Assembly: GCF_012427845.1 (NCBI RefSeq)
Contig: NZ_CP038498.1
Coordinates: 372,001-436,000, forward strand
Length of the DNA stretch: 64,000 nt
Reading direction: 5' to 3'
Source: Pectobacterium punjabense
Lineage (GTDB): Bacteria > Pseudomonadota > Gammaproteobacteria > Enterobacterales > Enterobacteriaceae
Part shown: positions 41,283-50,451 of the stretch, piece after piece
Numbering within the stretch: the first letter of the stretch is position 1
Layout: each line of letters starts with the position of its first letter
Notes under the pieces: generated by a model
What the model was told of the DNA's origin: nothing
Database searches by the model: none
What the model saw: only the letters and a program-made list of their open reading frames with translations
Translations under genes and position numbers: made by a program

Positions 41283-43553
41283 ATGAGTGAGATGACTCAT
41301 GACGGCGCAGAAAGCCTTGCGCTGCGCACGTTTACCGAAAATGCATATCTGAATTATTCCATGTACGTCATCATGGACAGGGCATTGCCGTTTATTGGCG
41401 ATGGCCTGAAACCTGTGCAGCGTCGCATTGTGTATGCGATGTCCGAGCTAGGGCTGAATGCCAGCGCCAAATTTAAAAAATCCGCCCGTACCGTGGGTGA
41501 TGTGCTGGGTAAATACCACCCGCACGGCGACAGTGCCTGTTATGAGGCGATGGTGCTGATGGCGCAGCCGTTCTCTTACCGCTATCCGCTGGTGGATGGT
41601 CAGGGAAACTGGGGGGCACCGGACGATCCGAAATCGTTCGCCGCCATGCGTTATACCGAATCGCGGTTGTCCAAATACGCGGAAGTGCTGCTGTCAGAGT
41701 TAGGGCAGGGAACGGTCGATTACACCCCGAATTTTGATGGCACGATGCAAGAGCCGAAGATGCTGCCTGCACGTCTGCCGAATATTCTGCTGAACGGCAC
41801 CACCGGGATCGCTGTCGGGATGGCAACGGATATTCCACCGCACAACGTGCGTGAAGTCGCTGCGGCAGCCGTCATGCTGCTGGAAAACCCGAAAGCCTCG
41901 CTGGACGATTTGCTCCAGCATGTGCAGGGGCCGGATTTCCCGACGGAAGCTGAAATCATTACGCCACGCGATGAAGTGCGCAAACTCTACCAGAATGGCC
42001 GTGGCTCGGTGCGGATGCGTGCGGTCTGGAAGAAAGAAGACGGTGATGTGGTGATTACCGCACTGCCGCATCAGGTTTCTGGTGCCAAAGTGTTGGAACA
42101 GATTGCCAGCCAGATGCGCGCGAAGAAGCTGCCGATGGTGGAAGACCTGCGTGATGAATCCGATCACGAGAACCCAACTCGTCTGGTGCTGGTGCCACGC
42201 TCGAACCGTATCGATATGGATCAGGTGATGAATCATCTGTTCGCCACTACCGATCTGGAAAAGAGCTATCGCGTTAACATGAACATGATCGGTCTGGATG
42301 GTCGTCCTAGCGTGAAAGGGCTGGTTGAGATCCTGAGCGAATGGCTGGTATTCCGTCGCGACACCGTGTGTCGCCGATTGAACTACCGTCTGGAAAAAGT
42401 GCTCAAGCGCCTGCATATCCTTGAAGGCTTGCTGATTGCGTTCCTGAACATTGATGAAGTGATTCATATCATCCGCACGGAAGACGAGCCGAAGCCCGTA
42501 CTGATGCGCCAGTTCAGCCTGAGTGAAACTCAGGCTGAAGCGATCCTGGAACTGAAATTACGTCACTTGGCCAAGCTGGAAGAGATGAAAATTCGCGGTG
42601 AGCAGGACGATTTGGCCAAAGAGCGCGATCAACTTCAAGCGCTGCTGGCGTCAGAACGTAAGCTCAGCAATCTGATTAAGAAAGAAATTCAGGCAGATGC
42701 GCAAGCCTATGGCGACGATCGTCGTTCGCCGCTGCATGAACGCGGCGAAGCGAAGGCGATGAGCGAGCATGACTTTGTGCCGTCAGAACCCGTTACCATT
42801 GTGTTGTCGGAAATGGGCTGGGTACGCAGTGCCAAAGGGCATGACATCGATCCTACTGGGCTGAGCTATAAAGCGGGCGATAGTTTCCGCGCCGTTGCGA
42901 AAGGCAAGAGCAATCAACCCGTAGTGTTTATTGACTCCACCGGCCGTAGCTACGCGCTGGACCCGATCACGCTGCCTTCCGCACGCGGTCAGGGCGAGCC
43001 GTTAACGGGCAAACTCACGCCGCCACCGGGCGCGACGATTGAACAGGTGCTGATGGCCGCAGACGATCAGCCGTTGCTGATGGCGTCGGACGCGGGCTAT
43101 GGATTTGTCTGTACCTTCAACGATCTGGTCGCACGCAACCGCGCAGGCAAAGCGATTATTACGCTGCCGGATAATGCGAAGGCATTAGCACCGATCGAGA
43201 TCAAAGGAGAAGATAACCTGCTGATGGCGATCACTGCCGCAGGCAGAATGCTGCTGTTCTCTGTCTCTGATTTGCCACAGTTGTCGAAAGGGAAGGGCAA
43301 CAAGATCGTGTCCATCTCTTCTGCTGACTTTGCGGAAGGTAAAGACCGTCTGACCTGGCTGTATCTGCTGCCACCACAGGCTTCCGTCACGCTGTATTTC
43401 GGTAAGCGTAAGCTGGTGCTGCGTCCAAACGAGCTTCAGAAGTATCAGGGCGAGCGTGGACGGAAAGGTACGCTACTGCGTGGGCTGCAACGCATCGATC
43501 GGATTGAGGTGGATGCGCCGCAGCAGGCCGATACTGGCAGCAGCGAAGAATAA
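41283..43553 (+). CDS. parC: DNA topoisomerase IV subunit A
   Basis: DNA-breaking subunit (756 aa; E. coli 752) of topoisomerase IV. The N-terminal winged-helix domain has [15 protein letters not shown] near 43-57. The quinolone-resistance region [12 protein letters not shown] includes Ser84 and Glu88, equivalent to the susceptible-type Ser80/Glu84 of E. coli. Catalytic tyrosine is Tyr124 in [14 protein letters not shown]. The C-terminal beta-pinwheel runs from about residue 500. It starts at 41283 with GAGGGAAATGAG upstream. plsC and ftsP follow, as in E. coli. Confidence 0.97.
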   Translation: MSEMTHDGAESLALRTFTENAYLNYSMYVIMDRALPFIGDGLKPVQRRIVYAMSELGLNASAKFKKSARTVGDVLGKYHPHGDSACYEAMVLMAQPFSYRYPLVDGQGNWGAPDDPKSFAAMRYTESRLSKYAEVLLSELGQGTVDYTPNFDGTMQEPKMLPARLPNILLNGTTGIAVGMATDIPPHNVREVAAAAVMLLENPKASLDDLLQHVQGPDFPTEAEIITPRDEVRKLYQNGRGSVRMRAVWKKEDGDVVITALPHQVSGAKVLEQIASQMRAKKLPMVEDLRDESDHENPTRLVLVPRSNRIDMDQVMNHLFATTDLEKSYRVNMNMIGLDGRPSVKGLVEILSEWLVFRRDTVCRRLNYRLEKVLKRLHILEGLLIAFLNIDEVIHIIRTEDEPKPVLMRQFSLSETQAEAILELKLRHLAKLEEMKIRGEQDDLAKERDQLQALLASERKLSNLIKKEIQADAQAYGDDRRSPLHERGEAKAMSEHDFVPSEPVTIVLSEMGWVRSAKGHDIDPTGLSYKAGDSFRAVAKGKSNQPVVFIDSTGRSYALDPITLPSARGQGEPLTGKLTPPPGATIEQVLMAADDQPLLMASDAGYGFVCTFNDLVARNRAGKAIITLPDNAKALAPIEIKGEDNLLMAITAAGRMLLFSVSDLPQLSKGKGNKIVSISSADFAEGKDRLTWLYLLPPQASVTLYFGKRKLVLRPNELQKYQGERGRKGTLLRGLQRIDRIEVDAPQQADTGSSEE

Positions 43554-43579
43554 CGCCTCCCTATTGTCATTGTGCATGT

Positions 43580-43607
43580 AGAAAGGCGGTGTTTACCGCC
43601 TTTCTTT
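43580..43607 (+). terminator. Terminator of parC
   Basis: Stem AAAGGCGGT/ACCGCCTTT (43582-43590 with 43595-43603), loop GTTT, followed by a T-rich end. Confidence 0.82.
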
Positions 43608-43701
43608 GGTTTCCGGTTGCTATCCCGCAGCAAATTGAATCACCGTGTGTTTTCGCGCGGAATCGCTATACTAGCGGCGGCTGTTGGCTAATGAGGTTGC
43701 T

Positions 43702-44439
43702 ATGTTATCCATTTTGCGTTTTTTTGTTGTTGTCATCTTTTCGATCTTGATCTGTATTTTTGGCTTGTTTTACTGTCTGTTCAGCCCTCGAAATCCCCGT
43801 CATGTGGCAACTTTCGGTCGTCTTTTTGGCCGCTTGTCCGTGGTGTTTGGCCTGAAAGTAGAAATGCGGATACCGGAAGAAGCGGCGCATTATGGCAATT
43901 GCATCTATATCGCGAATCATCAGAATAATTACGATATGGTGACGGTTTCCAGCGCGGTTCAGCCTCGTACTGTCACCGTCGGTAAAAAAAGTCTGCTGTG
44001 GATTCCGTTCTTTGGACCCCTCTACTGGTTGACGGGTAACTTGCTGATTGATCGTGAAAATCGCGCCAAAGCGCATGGCACGATCGCTCAGGTCGTGAAG
44101 CATATTAAAGAGCGTAATACTTCCATCTGGATGTTCCCTGAAGGGACACGCAGCCGTGGGCGTGGCCTGATGCCATTCAAGACCGGTGCTTTTCATGCCG
44201 CGATTAGCGCAGAAGTGCCTGTCGTACCCATCTGTGTTTCTACCACCAGCAATAAGGTGAAATTGAACCGCTGGAACAATGGCCTCGTTATCGTAGAAAT
44301 GTTGCCACCGATTGATACCCGTGCGTACACCAAAGATCAGGTCCGTGAACTGGCGACGCATTGCCATGATGTGATGGCGGCCAAGATTGCGGCGCTGGAT
44401 GCGGAAGTCGCAGCGCGTGAAGCGGCAGGTAAAAAATAA
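43702..44439 (+). CDS. plsC: 1-acyl-sn-glycerol-3-phosphate acyltransferase
   Basis: Inner-membrane acyltransferase (245 aa) making phosphatidic acid from lysophosphatidic acid. One N-terminal membrane segment (about 4-28) is followed by the HX4D catalytic motif NHQNNYD (His73, Asp78) and the substrate motif FPEGTRSRGRGL near 143-154. Length equals E. coli (245 aa). The ATG at 43702 with GAGG upstream is chosen over a TTG at 43684. Confidence 0.96.
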   Translation: MLSILRFFVVVIFSILICIFGLFYCLFSPRNPRHVATFGRLFGRLSVVFGLKVEMRIPEEAAHYGNCIYIANHQNNYDMVTVSSAVQPRTVTVGKKSLLWIPFFGPLYWLTGNLLIDRENRAKAHGTIAQVVKHIKERNTSIWMFPEGTRSRGRGLMPFKTGAFHAAISAEVPVVPICVSTTSNKVKLNRWNNGLVIVEMLPPIDTRAYTKDQVRELATHCHDVMAAKIAALDAEVAAREAAGKK

Positions 44440-44593
44440 GTTTACTCCATCAGGTTCTACTCTCAATCACTCGAGCGGCAGGAGACCAATGCACGCCTTG
44501 CTCGGGGTATGACGGGGATTCAGGATTATTTCTTCCGAATGCCTAATCGGAAGTTAAACTTTGCTTACGGTTTATTGGATTTACGGAGTCATT

Positions 44594-46009
44594 ATGTCAC
44601 TCAGCCGACGTCAGTTTATTCAGGCATCGGGCCTTGCGTTATGTGCGGGTATGACGCCACTAGCAGCGAAAGCCAGTGGGAATCCCATCGCATTGCCGAT
44701 ACCTCCATTACTGGAGTCGCGCCGAGGCCAGCCGCTTTTTCTGACGATGCAGCGTGCTCATTGGGCATTTTCTGGCGATCGTAAGACGTCCATTTGGGGA
44801 ATTAACGGCCGTTATTTAGGGCCGACGGTGCGAGTCTATGACGGCGATGATGTTAAGCTAATTTACAGCAATCGCCTGAATGAGCCTGTCGCGATGACGA
44901 TTGGTGGATTGCAGGTGCCAGGGCCGCTGATGGGCGGGGCGGCTCGCATTATTTCTCCAGGAACCGATTGGTCACCGGTGTTGCCGGTTCGTCAACCCGC
45001 GGCGACCTGCTGGTATCATGCGAATACACCGAACCGCATGGCACCCCATATTTATAATGGATTGGCAGGGCTGTGGTTGGTGGAAGACAGCACCAGCAAA
45101 TCTCTGCCTCTGCCTAATCACTATGGTGTCGATGATTTCCCCTTGATTATTCAGGATAAACGACTGGATAACTTTGGTGTCCCTCTCTATAACCCACCTT
45201 CTAATGGTGGGTTCGTCGGTGACTCGCTGTTAGTCAATGGCGTCCAAAACCCCTTTGTTGAAGTTTCTCGCGGCTGGGTTCGCCTGAGATTGTTGAACGC
45301 GTCGAACTCCCGGCGTTACGTAATGCGACTCAGTGATGGCCGAGCGATGCATGTGATCGCCAGCGATCAAGGGCTGTTACCCGCGCCAATGGCGGTGAAC
45401 CAACTGTCGCTCGCGCCCGGAGAACGACGTGAAATACTGGTCGATATGTCTCAAGGCGAAGATGTCACGCTGACGGCAGGTGAATCAGCTGGGATTATGG
45501 ATCGCCTGCGCGGCTTGTTTGAGCCTTCCAGTATCCTGATTTCCACCCAAATTGTTACGCTTAAACCGACGGGGCTGTTGCCATTAGTCACAGACAACCT
45601 ACCGATGCGTTTGCTGGCCGACAACATCATTGAAGGTAGCATCAGTCGCACGCGCGAATTCCGTCTGGGTGACAGTCTGCCCGGCATCAACGGCGCGATG
45701 TGGGACATGACGCGTGCTGATGTGCAAACTCAGCTTGGCCGCTGTGAACGCTGGATTATCCACGCCGACACGCCGCAGGCTTTCCACATTCAGGGCGTCA
45801 AGTTTCTGGTGCGCAGCGCGAATGGTCGCCCACCAGCGGTGGAAGACAGCGGCTGGAAAGATACGGTATGGGTGGATAACGATGTCGAACTGCTGGTGTA
45901 TTTCATGCAGCCTTCTTCAATGGCGTTCCCTTTCCTCTATTACAGCCAGACGCTGGAGCTGGCCGATCGCGGCTCGACGGGACAGCTTATCGTACAGACG
46001 GCGATGTGA
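44594..46009 (+). CDS. ftsP: Cell-division protein FtsP (SufI)
   Basis: Periplasmic multicopper-oxidase-fold protein (471 aa) that lacks copper ligands and stabilises the divisome under stress. The twin-arginine signal SRRQFIQ (Arg5-Arg6) shows Tat export. Three cupredoxin domains follow, with GPTVRVYDGDDVKLIYSNRL near 78-97 and GVKFLVRSANGRPP near the end. The E. coli orthologue is the standard Tat substrate SufI. The ATG at 44594 is preferred: the open frame begins earlier (44561), but that would bury the Tat signal. Confidence 0.95.
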   Translation: MSLSRRQFIQASGLALCAGMTPLAAKASGNPIALPIPPLLESRRGQPLFLTMQRAHWAFSGDRKTSIWGINGRYLGPTVRVYDGDDVKLIYSNRLNEPVAMTIGGLQVPGPLMGGAARIISPGTDWSPVLPVRQPAATCWYHANTPNRMAPHIYNGLAGLWLVEDSTSKSLPLPNHYGVDDFPLIIQDKRLDNFGVPLYNPPSNGGFVGDSLLVNGVQNPFVEVSRGWVRLRLLNASNSRRYVMRLSDGRAMHVIASDQGLLPAPMAVNQLSLAPGERREILVDMSQGEDVTLTAGESAGIMDRLRGLFEPSSILISTQIVTLKPTGLLPLVTDNLPMRLLADNIIEGSISRTREFRLGDSLPGINGAMWDMTRADVQTQLGRCERWIIHADTPQAFHIQGVKFLVRSANGRPPAVEDSGWKDTVWVDNDVELLVYFMQPSSMAFPFLYYSQTLELADRGSTGQLIVQTAM

Positions 46010-46332
46010 GTCTCTATCCTGCCAACAATCCTTCGCCGTTACGGATGTAACGGCAATATCACCCACCCTCGTTTGTTTCTTAATGTGATCCACTTCTATT
46101 CAGACACACCAAAATTAAAGATGCGGAGCTGTGCGGACGATACCTTATAGAGTGATGTTGCTTTGTACTAAGGGAATATTTCGGATTCGGATACTGGGTT
46201 TAAGGCGTCATAAAAATATCTTTTATTACAACAAATTCAGAATCAGAGTATTTCGTGGCGTCATGGAATCAGGTTCACTTCTGTTTTAACTCATACGTAG
46301 CCAGAATGCTGCGTTATTGAAAAGGCTGTGCT
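46010..46332. other. ftsP-GntR intergenic region
   Basis: About 320 bases without a gene. A perfect hairpin GCCGTTAC/GTAACGGC (46035-46042 with 46047-46054) just past ftsP lacks a U tract. The A/T-rich part (46190-46260) must hold the promoter of the GntR gene. Confidence 0.5.
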
Positions 46333-47070
46333 ATGCGGGAATTACTGCTTTGGGTCAGGGATCAGCTTGCTGGGGCGTCGTCGGCTCCCCGCTATATGCA
46401 GCTTGCGTCGTTGCTTGAATCAGAAATCGGCCGCCGGAAGACGTTATCAGGCCAGTTCTTACCTGCGGAAAGATTGATTGCGCAACAGTTGGGATTATCG
46501 AGAGTCACGGTTTCCCGATCTTTGTCGTTGCTGGAAGAGAAGGGGATGATTGTTCGCCAGCAGGGGGTTGGGACTCGCGTTGCCCAACGGCTTAATTATG
46601 CGTTGAGTGCTGAAGACGAAGGGTTCACCGCACTGGTGCTGAAGCAAGGCGGTGTTGCTGGCAGCCTCTGGCTGGAGAAGGTAATACAGGTTCCTCCCGC
46701 TGCAATCGCCGCGAAAATGTCTCTGCCGGAAGGCGAGGCCGTGACCTATCTGCGACGCGTCCGGCTCAGCAATGGCGAGCCCGTTTCGCTGGAAACGACC
46801 TGGATACCGCAAGAATTTCTACCCGATCCCGAAGCGCTTGAGCAGTCTCTCTATCAGTATTGGATTACGCGTGGCATCACACCGGACAAAAAACGCTATC
46901 GTTTCAAGGCGATTGCCTGTACGGCAGAAATCGCTGCGCTTCTTGGTATTGCGGCGGAGGCTCCAGCGCTGTATTGCCAACTGCATGTTTACAACGAACA
47001 AGGTGAATTGCTGGAATACAGCGAGGCACATTGCCGTAGCGATGTGTATGAGATTCAGTTTGCTGATTAG
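46333..47070 (+). CDS. GntR-family regulator with UTRA ligand domain
   Basis: A 245-aa HutC-subfamily regulator. The N-terminal wHTH (about 18-85: YMQLASLLESEIGRR, then FLPAERLIAQQLGLSRVTVS and LLEEKGMIVRQQGVGTRVA) is followed by a UTRA domain (about 100-240: YLRRVRLSNGEPVSLETTWI, LYCQLHVYNEQGELLEYSEA). UTRA domains commonly bind sugar phosphates, amino sugars or histidine-pathway compounds. No metabolic gene is in the same transcription unit, so the target is unknown. It converges on dkgA. Confidence 0.87.
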   Translation: MRELLLWVRDQLAGASSAPRYMQLASLLESEIGRRKTLSGQFLPAERLIAQQLGLSRVTVSRSLSLLEEKGMIVRQQGVGTRVAQRLNYALSAEDEGFTALVLKQGGVAGSLWLEKVIQVPPAAIAAKMSLPEGEAVTYLRRVRLSNGEPVSLETTWIPQEFLPDPEALEQSLYQYWITRGITPDKKRYRFKAIACTAEIAALLGIAAEAPALYCQLHVYNEQGELLEYSEAHCRSDVYEIQFAD

Positions 47071-47071
47071 A

Positions 47072-47102
47072 GAAAAAATGCCAGCAGGGGGAATGCTGGC
47101 AT
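47072..47102 (-). terminator. Terminator shared by dkgA and the GntR gene
   Basis: Nine-base stem ATGCCAGCA/TGCTGGCAT (47078-47086 with 47094-47102); the A run to its left supplies a U tract for dkgA transcripts. Confidence 0.8.
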
Positions 47103-47112
47103 CAAAGACGGG

Positions 47113-47940
47113 TTAGTCGTTTCTCGGTTCGTCAGGATCTGAACCCAGGCGTTTTCCACTGTCCAGCTTGGCAATTTCACCCAGCTCGTCTTTATCCAGA
47201 CGGAAATCGAACACCTCGAAGTTTTCCTTGATACGTGCAGGTGTCACCGATTTAGGGATCACCACCAACCCACTGTCCAGATGCCAGCGGATCACAATCT
47301 GTGCCGGTGTTTTCCCGTATTTCATCGCCAGTTTGCGGATAATCGGGTGATCAAAGACCCCTTCGCCACCCTGCGCCAGCGGGCTCCAGGATTCAGTCTG
47401 AATATGGTGTGTGGCATTCCAAGCGTGGAGCTGTTTTTGCTGAAGAAGCGGGTGCAGTTCGACCTGATCGATGACAGGCAAGACGCCCGTTTCTTCTTTT
47501 AACCGCTGTAAATGGTGGATATGGAAATTACTGACGCCGATGCTTTTCGCCAGACCTTGTTCCTGAAGCTTGATGAGCCCGCGCCAGGCATCTACGAAAG
47601 TATTCTGTTGCGGTAATGGCCAGTGAATCAGGTAGAGATCGACGTAGTCTAACCGAAGCTTCCGCAGACTTTCTTCCAGCGCCTTTTGGGGATCGGTGTG
47701 ATCGCCATTCCAGAGTTTGGTGGTGATGAACACCTCTTCACGCGGTAGATTTGCGGAACTCAGCGCCTGACCGACCGCTTTCTCGTTCTTATAAATCGCG
47801 GCGGTATCGATCGCCCGATAACCGATGGACAATGCTTCAGTCACGGCGGTCACCGTGTCCTCACTGCTTGCTCGCCAGACCCCAAGGCCCAACTGGGGCA
47901 TGATATTGCCGTCCGCCAGCTTCACTTTCGGTTGCGTCAT
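47113..47940 (-). CDS. dkgA: 2,5-diketo-D-gluconate reductase A (aldo-keto reductase)
   Basis: NADPH-dependent aldo-keto reductase (275 aa) reducing 2,5-diketogluconate, methylglyoxal and other aldehydes. The AKR tetrad is visible: Asp45 and Tyr50 in IDTAAIYKNEKAVG, Lys in FITTKLWNGDH near 71-81, and His in YLIHWPLP near 103-110. The C-terminal cofactor motif IPKSVTPARIKENFEVFDF also fits. Length equals the E. coli protein. It is adjacent to yqhD as in E. coli, although separated here by a palindromic repeat. Confidence 0.95.
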   Translation of the reverse strand: MTQPKVKLADGNIMPQLGLGVWRASSEDTVTAVTEALSIGYRAIDTAAIYKNEKAVGQALSSANLPREEVFITTKLWNGDHTDPQKALEESLRKLRLDYVDLYLIHWPLPQQNTFVDAWRGLIKLQEQGLAKSIGVSNFHIHHLQRLKEETGVLPVIDQVELHPLLQQKQLHAWNATHHIQTESWSPLAQGGEGVFDHPIIRKLAMKYGKTPAQIVIRWHLDSGLVVIPKSVTPARIKENFEVFDFRLDKDELGEIAKLDSGKRLGSDPDEPRND

Positions 47941-48125
47941 CTCATTCTCCTTTTATATCCGTTAATCCATAAACGTATCATAGGCTTAACTGAATGGGCG
48001 ACCTGTTCATATCACGGACAGAGAGGAACGTGATCCCTCGCAGGAACAGGCATATGATTTCAGTTTAGTAGAAAAATTCGTTGGCTATGTGTGGTCGGAT
48101 GATAAAGGGAGCCGATTGGCTTCAT

Positions 48126-48270
48126 GCAGATCGTTTAAGCATCGAGATACACGGGGTGACCACAGGGGTGAAGCCTCCCTGCGGGAACCTTCCCCTGTGT
48201 TTCCCCTCATAACAGGCTTAAGCGATCGGTATTAGCTGAGCGGCTCCCCTTAACAGACACAGCATTGAGG
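48126..48270. repeat. Intergenic palindromic repeat between yqhD and dkgA
   Basis: Nested inverted repeats: an outer pair GATCGTTTAAGC/GCTTAAGCGATC (48129-48140 with 48216-48227, one mismatch) encloses CACAGGGG/CCCCTGTG (48161-48168 with 48192-48199). A smaller CTCCCCTTAA/TTGAGGGG hairpin follows near 48244-48272. The layout looks like a non-coding folded repeat element; copy number elsewhere is unknown. The rest of 47941-48334 shows no gene. Confidence 0.6.
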
Positions 48271-48305
48271 GGGGATATGTGATTTAAACGATAGCGTGTT
48301 CTCCT

Positions 48306-48324
48306 GTAACTCGAATTATTGAGG
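48306..48324. repeat. Possible ERIC-like end fragment
   Basis: GTAACTCGAATTATTGAGGA resembles the right terminus of the ERIC-like element at 21393-21539 (CAACTCGAATTATTTAGAG). It is short and could be coincidence. Confidence 0.3.
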
Positions 48325-48334
48325 ACTAAGAGGC

Positions 48335-49498
48335 TTAACGCGCCGCTTCGTAAATCTTCTGGCTTTCTTCCAGCGTGATGTCACGGTGTTCGCCTAATGC
48401 GGTTAGGCCGTGCTCGTTGAGTTTGGCAACCAGCGTCGGAATGGAACTGCCATCCAATTGATAGTCAGAGAATCGGGTCGGCACGCCCATTGTCTCGAAG
48501 AAATCACGCGTAGCGGCAATCGCACCGTCGATGCGCTGGTCTTCGCTACCGTCGCGCAGGTTCCAGACGCGCTCGGCGTATTGCAGCAGTTTGTCACGCT
48601 TCTGGGCTCTCCTTGCTGTCAGCATGGCGGGCAGGACGATAGCCAGCGTCTGGGCATGGTCGAGGCCGTGCAGCGCCGTTAATTCGTGCCCCAGCATGTG
48701 GGTTGACCAGTCCTGCGGCACACCTGCGCCAATCAGGCCGTTCAGTGCCATGGTGGCGCTCCACATCACATTGGCTCTAACCTTGTAGTTTTCCGGTTCA
48801 GCCAGCGCACGCGGGCCTTCTTCAACCAGCGTCAGCAGCAAGCCTTCCGCAAAACGATCCTGTACTTTGGCATCGACGGAATACGTCAGATACTGCTCAA
48901 CGGTATGAACGAAGGCATCGACCACGCCGTTCGCAATTTGGCGAGCGGGCAGGGTGTAAGTCACCACCGGATCGAGTACGGCGAAGAGCGGCTGCGTGTA
49001 TCGCGAGCGGAAGGCGAGTTTATCGTTGGTTGATTTACGGGTGATGACCGCGCCATTGTTGGATTCTGAACCGGTCGCTGGCAGAGTGAGTACCGCTGCC
49101 ATCGCGATACCGCGATCGATTTCCGCACCGCCGGTTTGCAGAATATGCCACGGGTCCTGCGCAGCCTGATAGTCTGCGGCAGCCGCGATAAATTTTGTGC
49201 CATCAACCACTGAGCCACCGCCAACCGCCAGCAAGAAATCAATCTTCTCTGCACGAACAACCTCGACAGCTTTCATTAGCGTTTCATACGTCGGGTTGGG
49301 TTCAATGCCGGAAAATTCGCGTACGTTGCGGCCTTCTAATGCGCGATAGACCTGATCCAGCACGCCATTATGCTTCACGCTGCCGCCGCCGTAAGTGATG
49401 AGAATACGGGCATCGGCAGGGATTTCTTTGCCTAATTCAGCAATCTGGCCTTCGCCAAACAGAATTTTGGTCGGGGTGTGGAGTGTGAAATTTAGCAT
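48335..49498 (-). CDS. yqhD: NADPH-dependent broad-substrate aldehyde reductase YqhD
   Basis: Iron/zinc-dependent group III alcohol dehydrogenase (387 aa) that removes toxic short-chain aldehydes. The cofactor motif GGGSVVDGTKF is near 95-105 and the metal-ligand region includes HMLGHELTALHGLDHAQTLA near 263-282 plus DAFVHTVEQYL near 194-204. Length equals E. coli YqhD. It starts 3 bases after the nitroreductase stop, so both are in one operon that diverges from an AraC regulator, the usual YqhC position. Confidence 0.95.
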   Translation of the reverse strand: MLNFTLHTPTKILFGEGQIAELGKEIPADARILITYGGGSVKHNGVLDQVYRALEGRNVREFSGIEPNPTYETLMKAVEVVRAEKIDFLLAVGGGSVVDGTKFIAAAADYQAAQDPWHILQTGGAEIDRGIAMAAVLTLPATGSESNNGAVITRKSTNDKLAFRSRYTQPLFAVLDPVVTYTLPARQIANGVVDAFVHTVEQYLTYSVDAKVQDRFAEGLLLTLVEEGPRALAEPENYKVRANVMWSATMALNGLIGAGVPQDWSTHMLGHELTALHGLDHAQTLAIVLPAMLTARRAQKRDKLLQYAERVWNLRDGSEDQRIDGAIAATRDFFETMGVPTRFSDYQLDGSSIPTLVAKLNEHGLTALGEHRDITLEESQKIYEAAR

Positions 49499-49501
49499 AG
49501 G

Positions 49502-50242
49502 TTATTTTTCCAGTTTAAAGCCTTGTTGAAGGATTGCGGGTAAGACTTTCGGGAAGTAGATGTGTTGGTAGTAGCTGGCGGTGTTATCCCCCCAGTTATC
49601 GCCGTCTGCGCGGCCGGTTTCCTGCCAGTGTGTCACCAGCGTGTGGTTATATTGCTCAATCGCCGCAGGCAGAACATCCTGATGATAGGTTTCATCATGG
49701 CGGAATGAATTCAGCGGCAGGCGTGGCTTCTGGTATGCGGGAGTATCGACATAGCCGATAGCGACGCCTGCGACGGGGAACGTCAATTCAGGAAGCGCCA
49801 GAAAGTCGATCATTGCCTGCGGCTCACGACGAATACCGCCAATCGGGACGATACCCAGCCCAAATGAGCGGGCGGCTGCCATCAGCGTGCCAAGCGCGAT
49901 GCCGACATCGGTTGTACCTGCGATCAGGCTTTCTATGCTTTCATGTGCGTGTTGCTGTTTTCCGCTCATGGCAATCCCGACCTGCGTTTTGTGCATATCT
50001 AGCACTACGGTAATAAATACGGGGGCTTTGGCAATCCACGGTTGTCCGCCAGCCAGTTCGGCAATGCGTGCCTTGCGTTCTGGGTCGCGGGTGACGATGA
50101 GCGACACTTGCTGAGAGTTCACGGACGTTGGTGCCAGATGGGCGGATTGAACAATGGCATCCAGTACGTCATCGGGAATGGGTTTATCAAGATAGCTACG
50201 TTCGCTGCGATGTGACGTAAACAGTTCAATCGTTTTATTCAT
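49502..50242 (-). CDS. NfsA-like NADPH-dependent nitroreductase/oxidoreductase
   Basis: FMN-binding nitroreductase-family protein (246 aa): HRSERSYLDKPIPDDVLDAI (near 9-28), LAPTSVNSQQVSLIV (near 33-47) forming the FMN site, and GIVPIGGIRREPQAM near 130-144, with the NfsA-type long C-terminal arm. Likely reduces quinones, nitro compounds or enals by two electrons. The open frame extends to 50377, but the ATG at 50242 has a CGGGAA ribosome site. It is inserted between yqhC and yqhD relative to E. coli and probably shares their regulation. Confidence 0.86.
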   Translation of the reverse strand: MNKTIELFTSHRSERSYLDKPIPDDVLDAIVQSAHLAPTSVNSQQVSLIVTRDPERKARIAELAGGQPWIAKAPVFITVVLDMHKTQVGIAMSGKQQHAHESIESLIAGTTDVGIALGTLMAAARSFGLGIVPIGGIRREPQAMIDFLALPELTFPVAGVAIGYVDTPAYQKPRLPLNSFRHDETYHQDVLPAAIEQYNHTLVTHWQETGRADGDNWGDNTASYYQHIYFPKVLPAILQQGFKLEK

Positions 50243-50451
50243 GTCTTTTCCCGAGTAATAGTGGGCAAATGTATGCTCACTATTGTCATCAACCCAGGGA
50301 AGACGTTCAATGCACATTCCTGTTTGGTTATTGCCTATTTCTACAAAATACAGGAGAAAAGGGTGATAATAATTCACGGGTGTGTCATTTTATTTCTACT
50401 GTCAGGAGAAAGGCTTCAGACAGGAAAAAATAACGGTAGTGAGATAACACT

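Noticed and set aside
41473..43390. Several long antisense frames inside parC
   Set aside because: They are shadows of GC-rich codons of parC, with no independent start signals.
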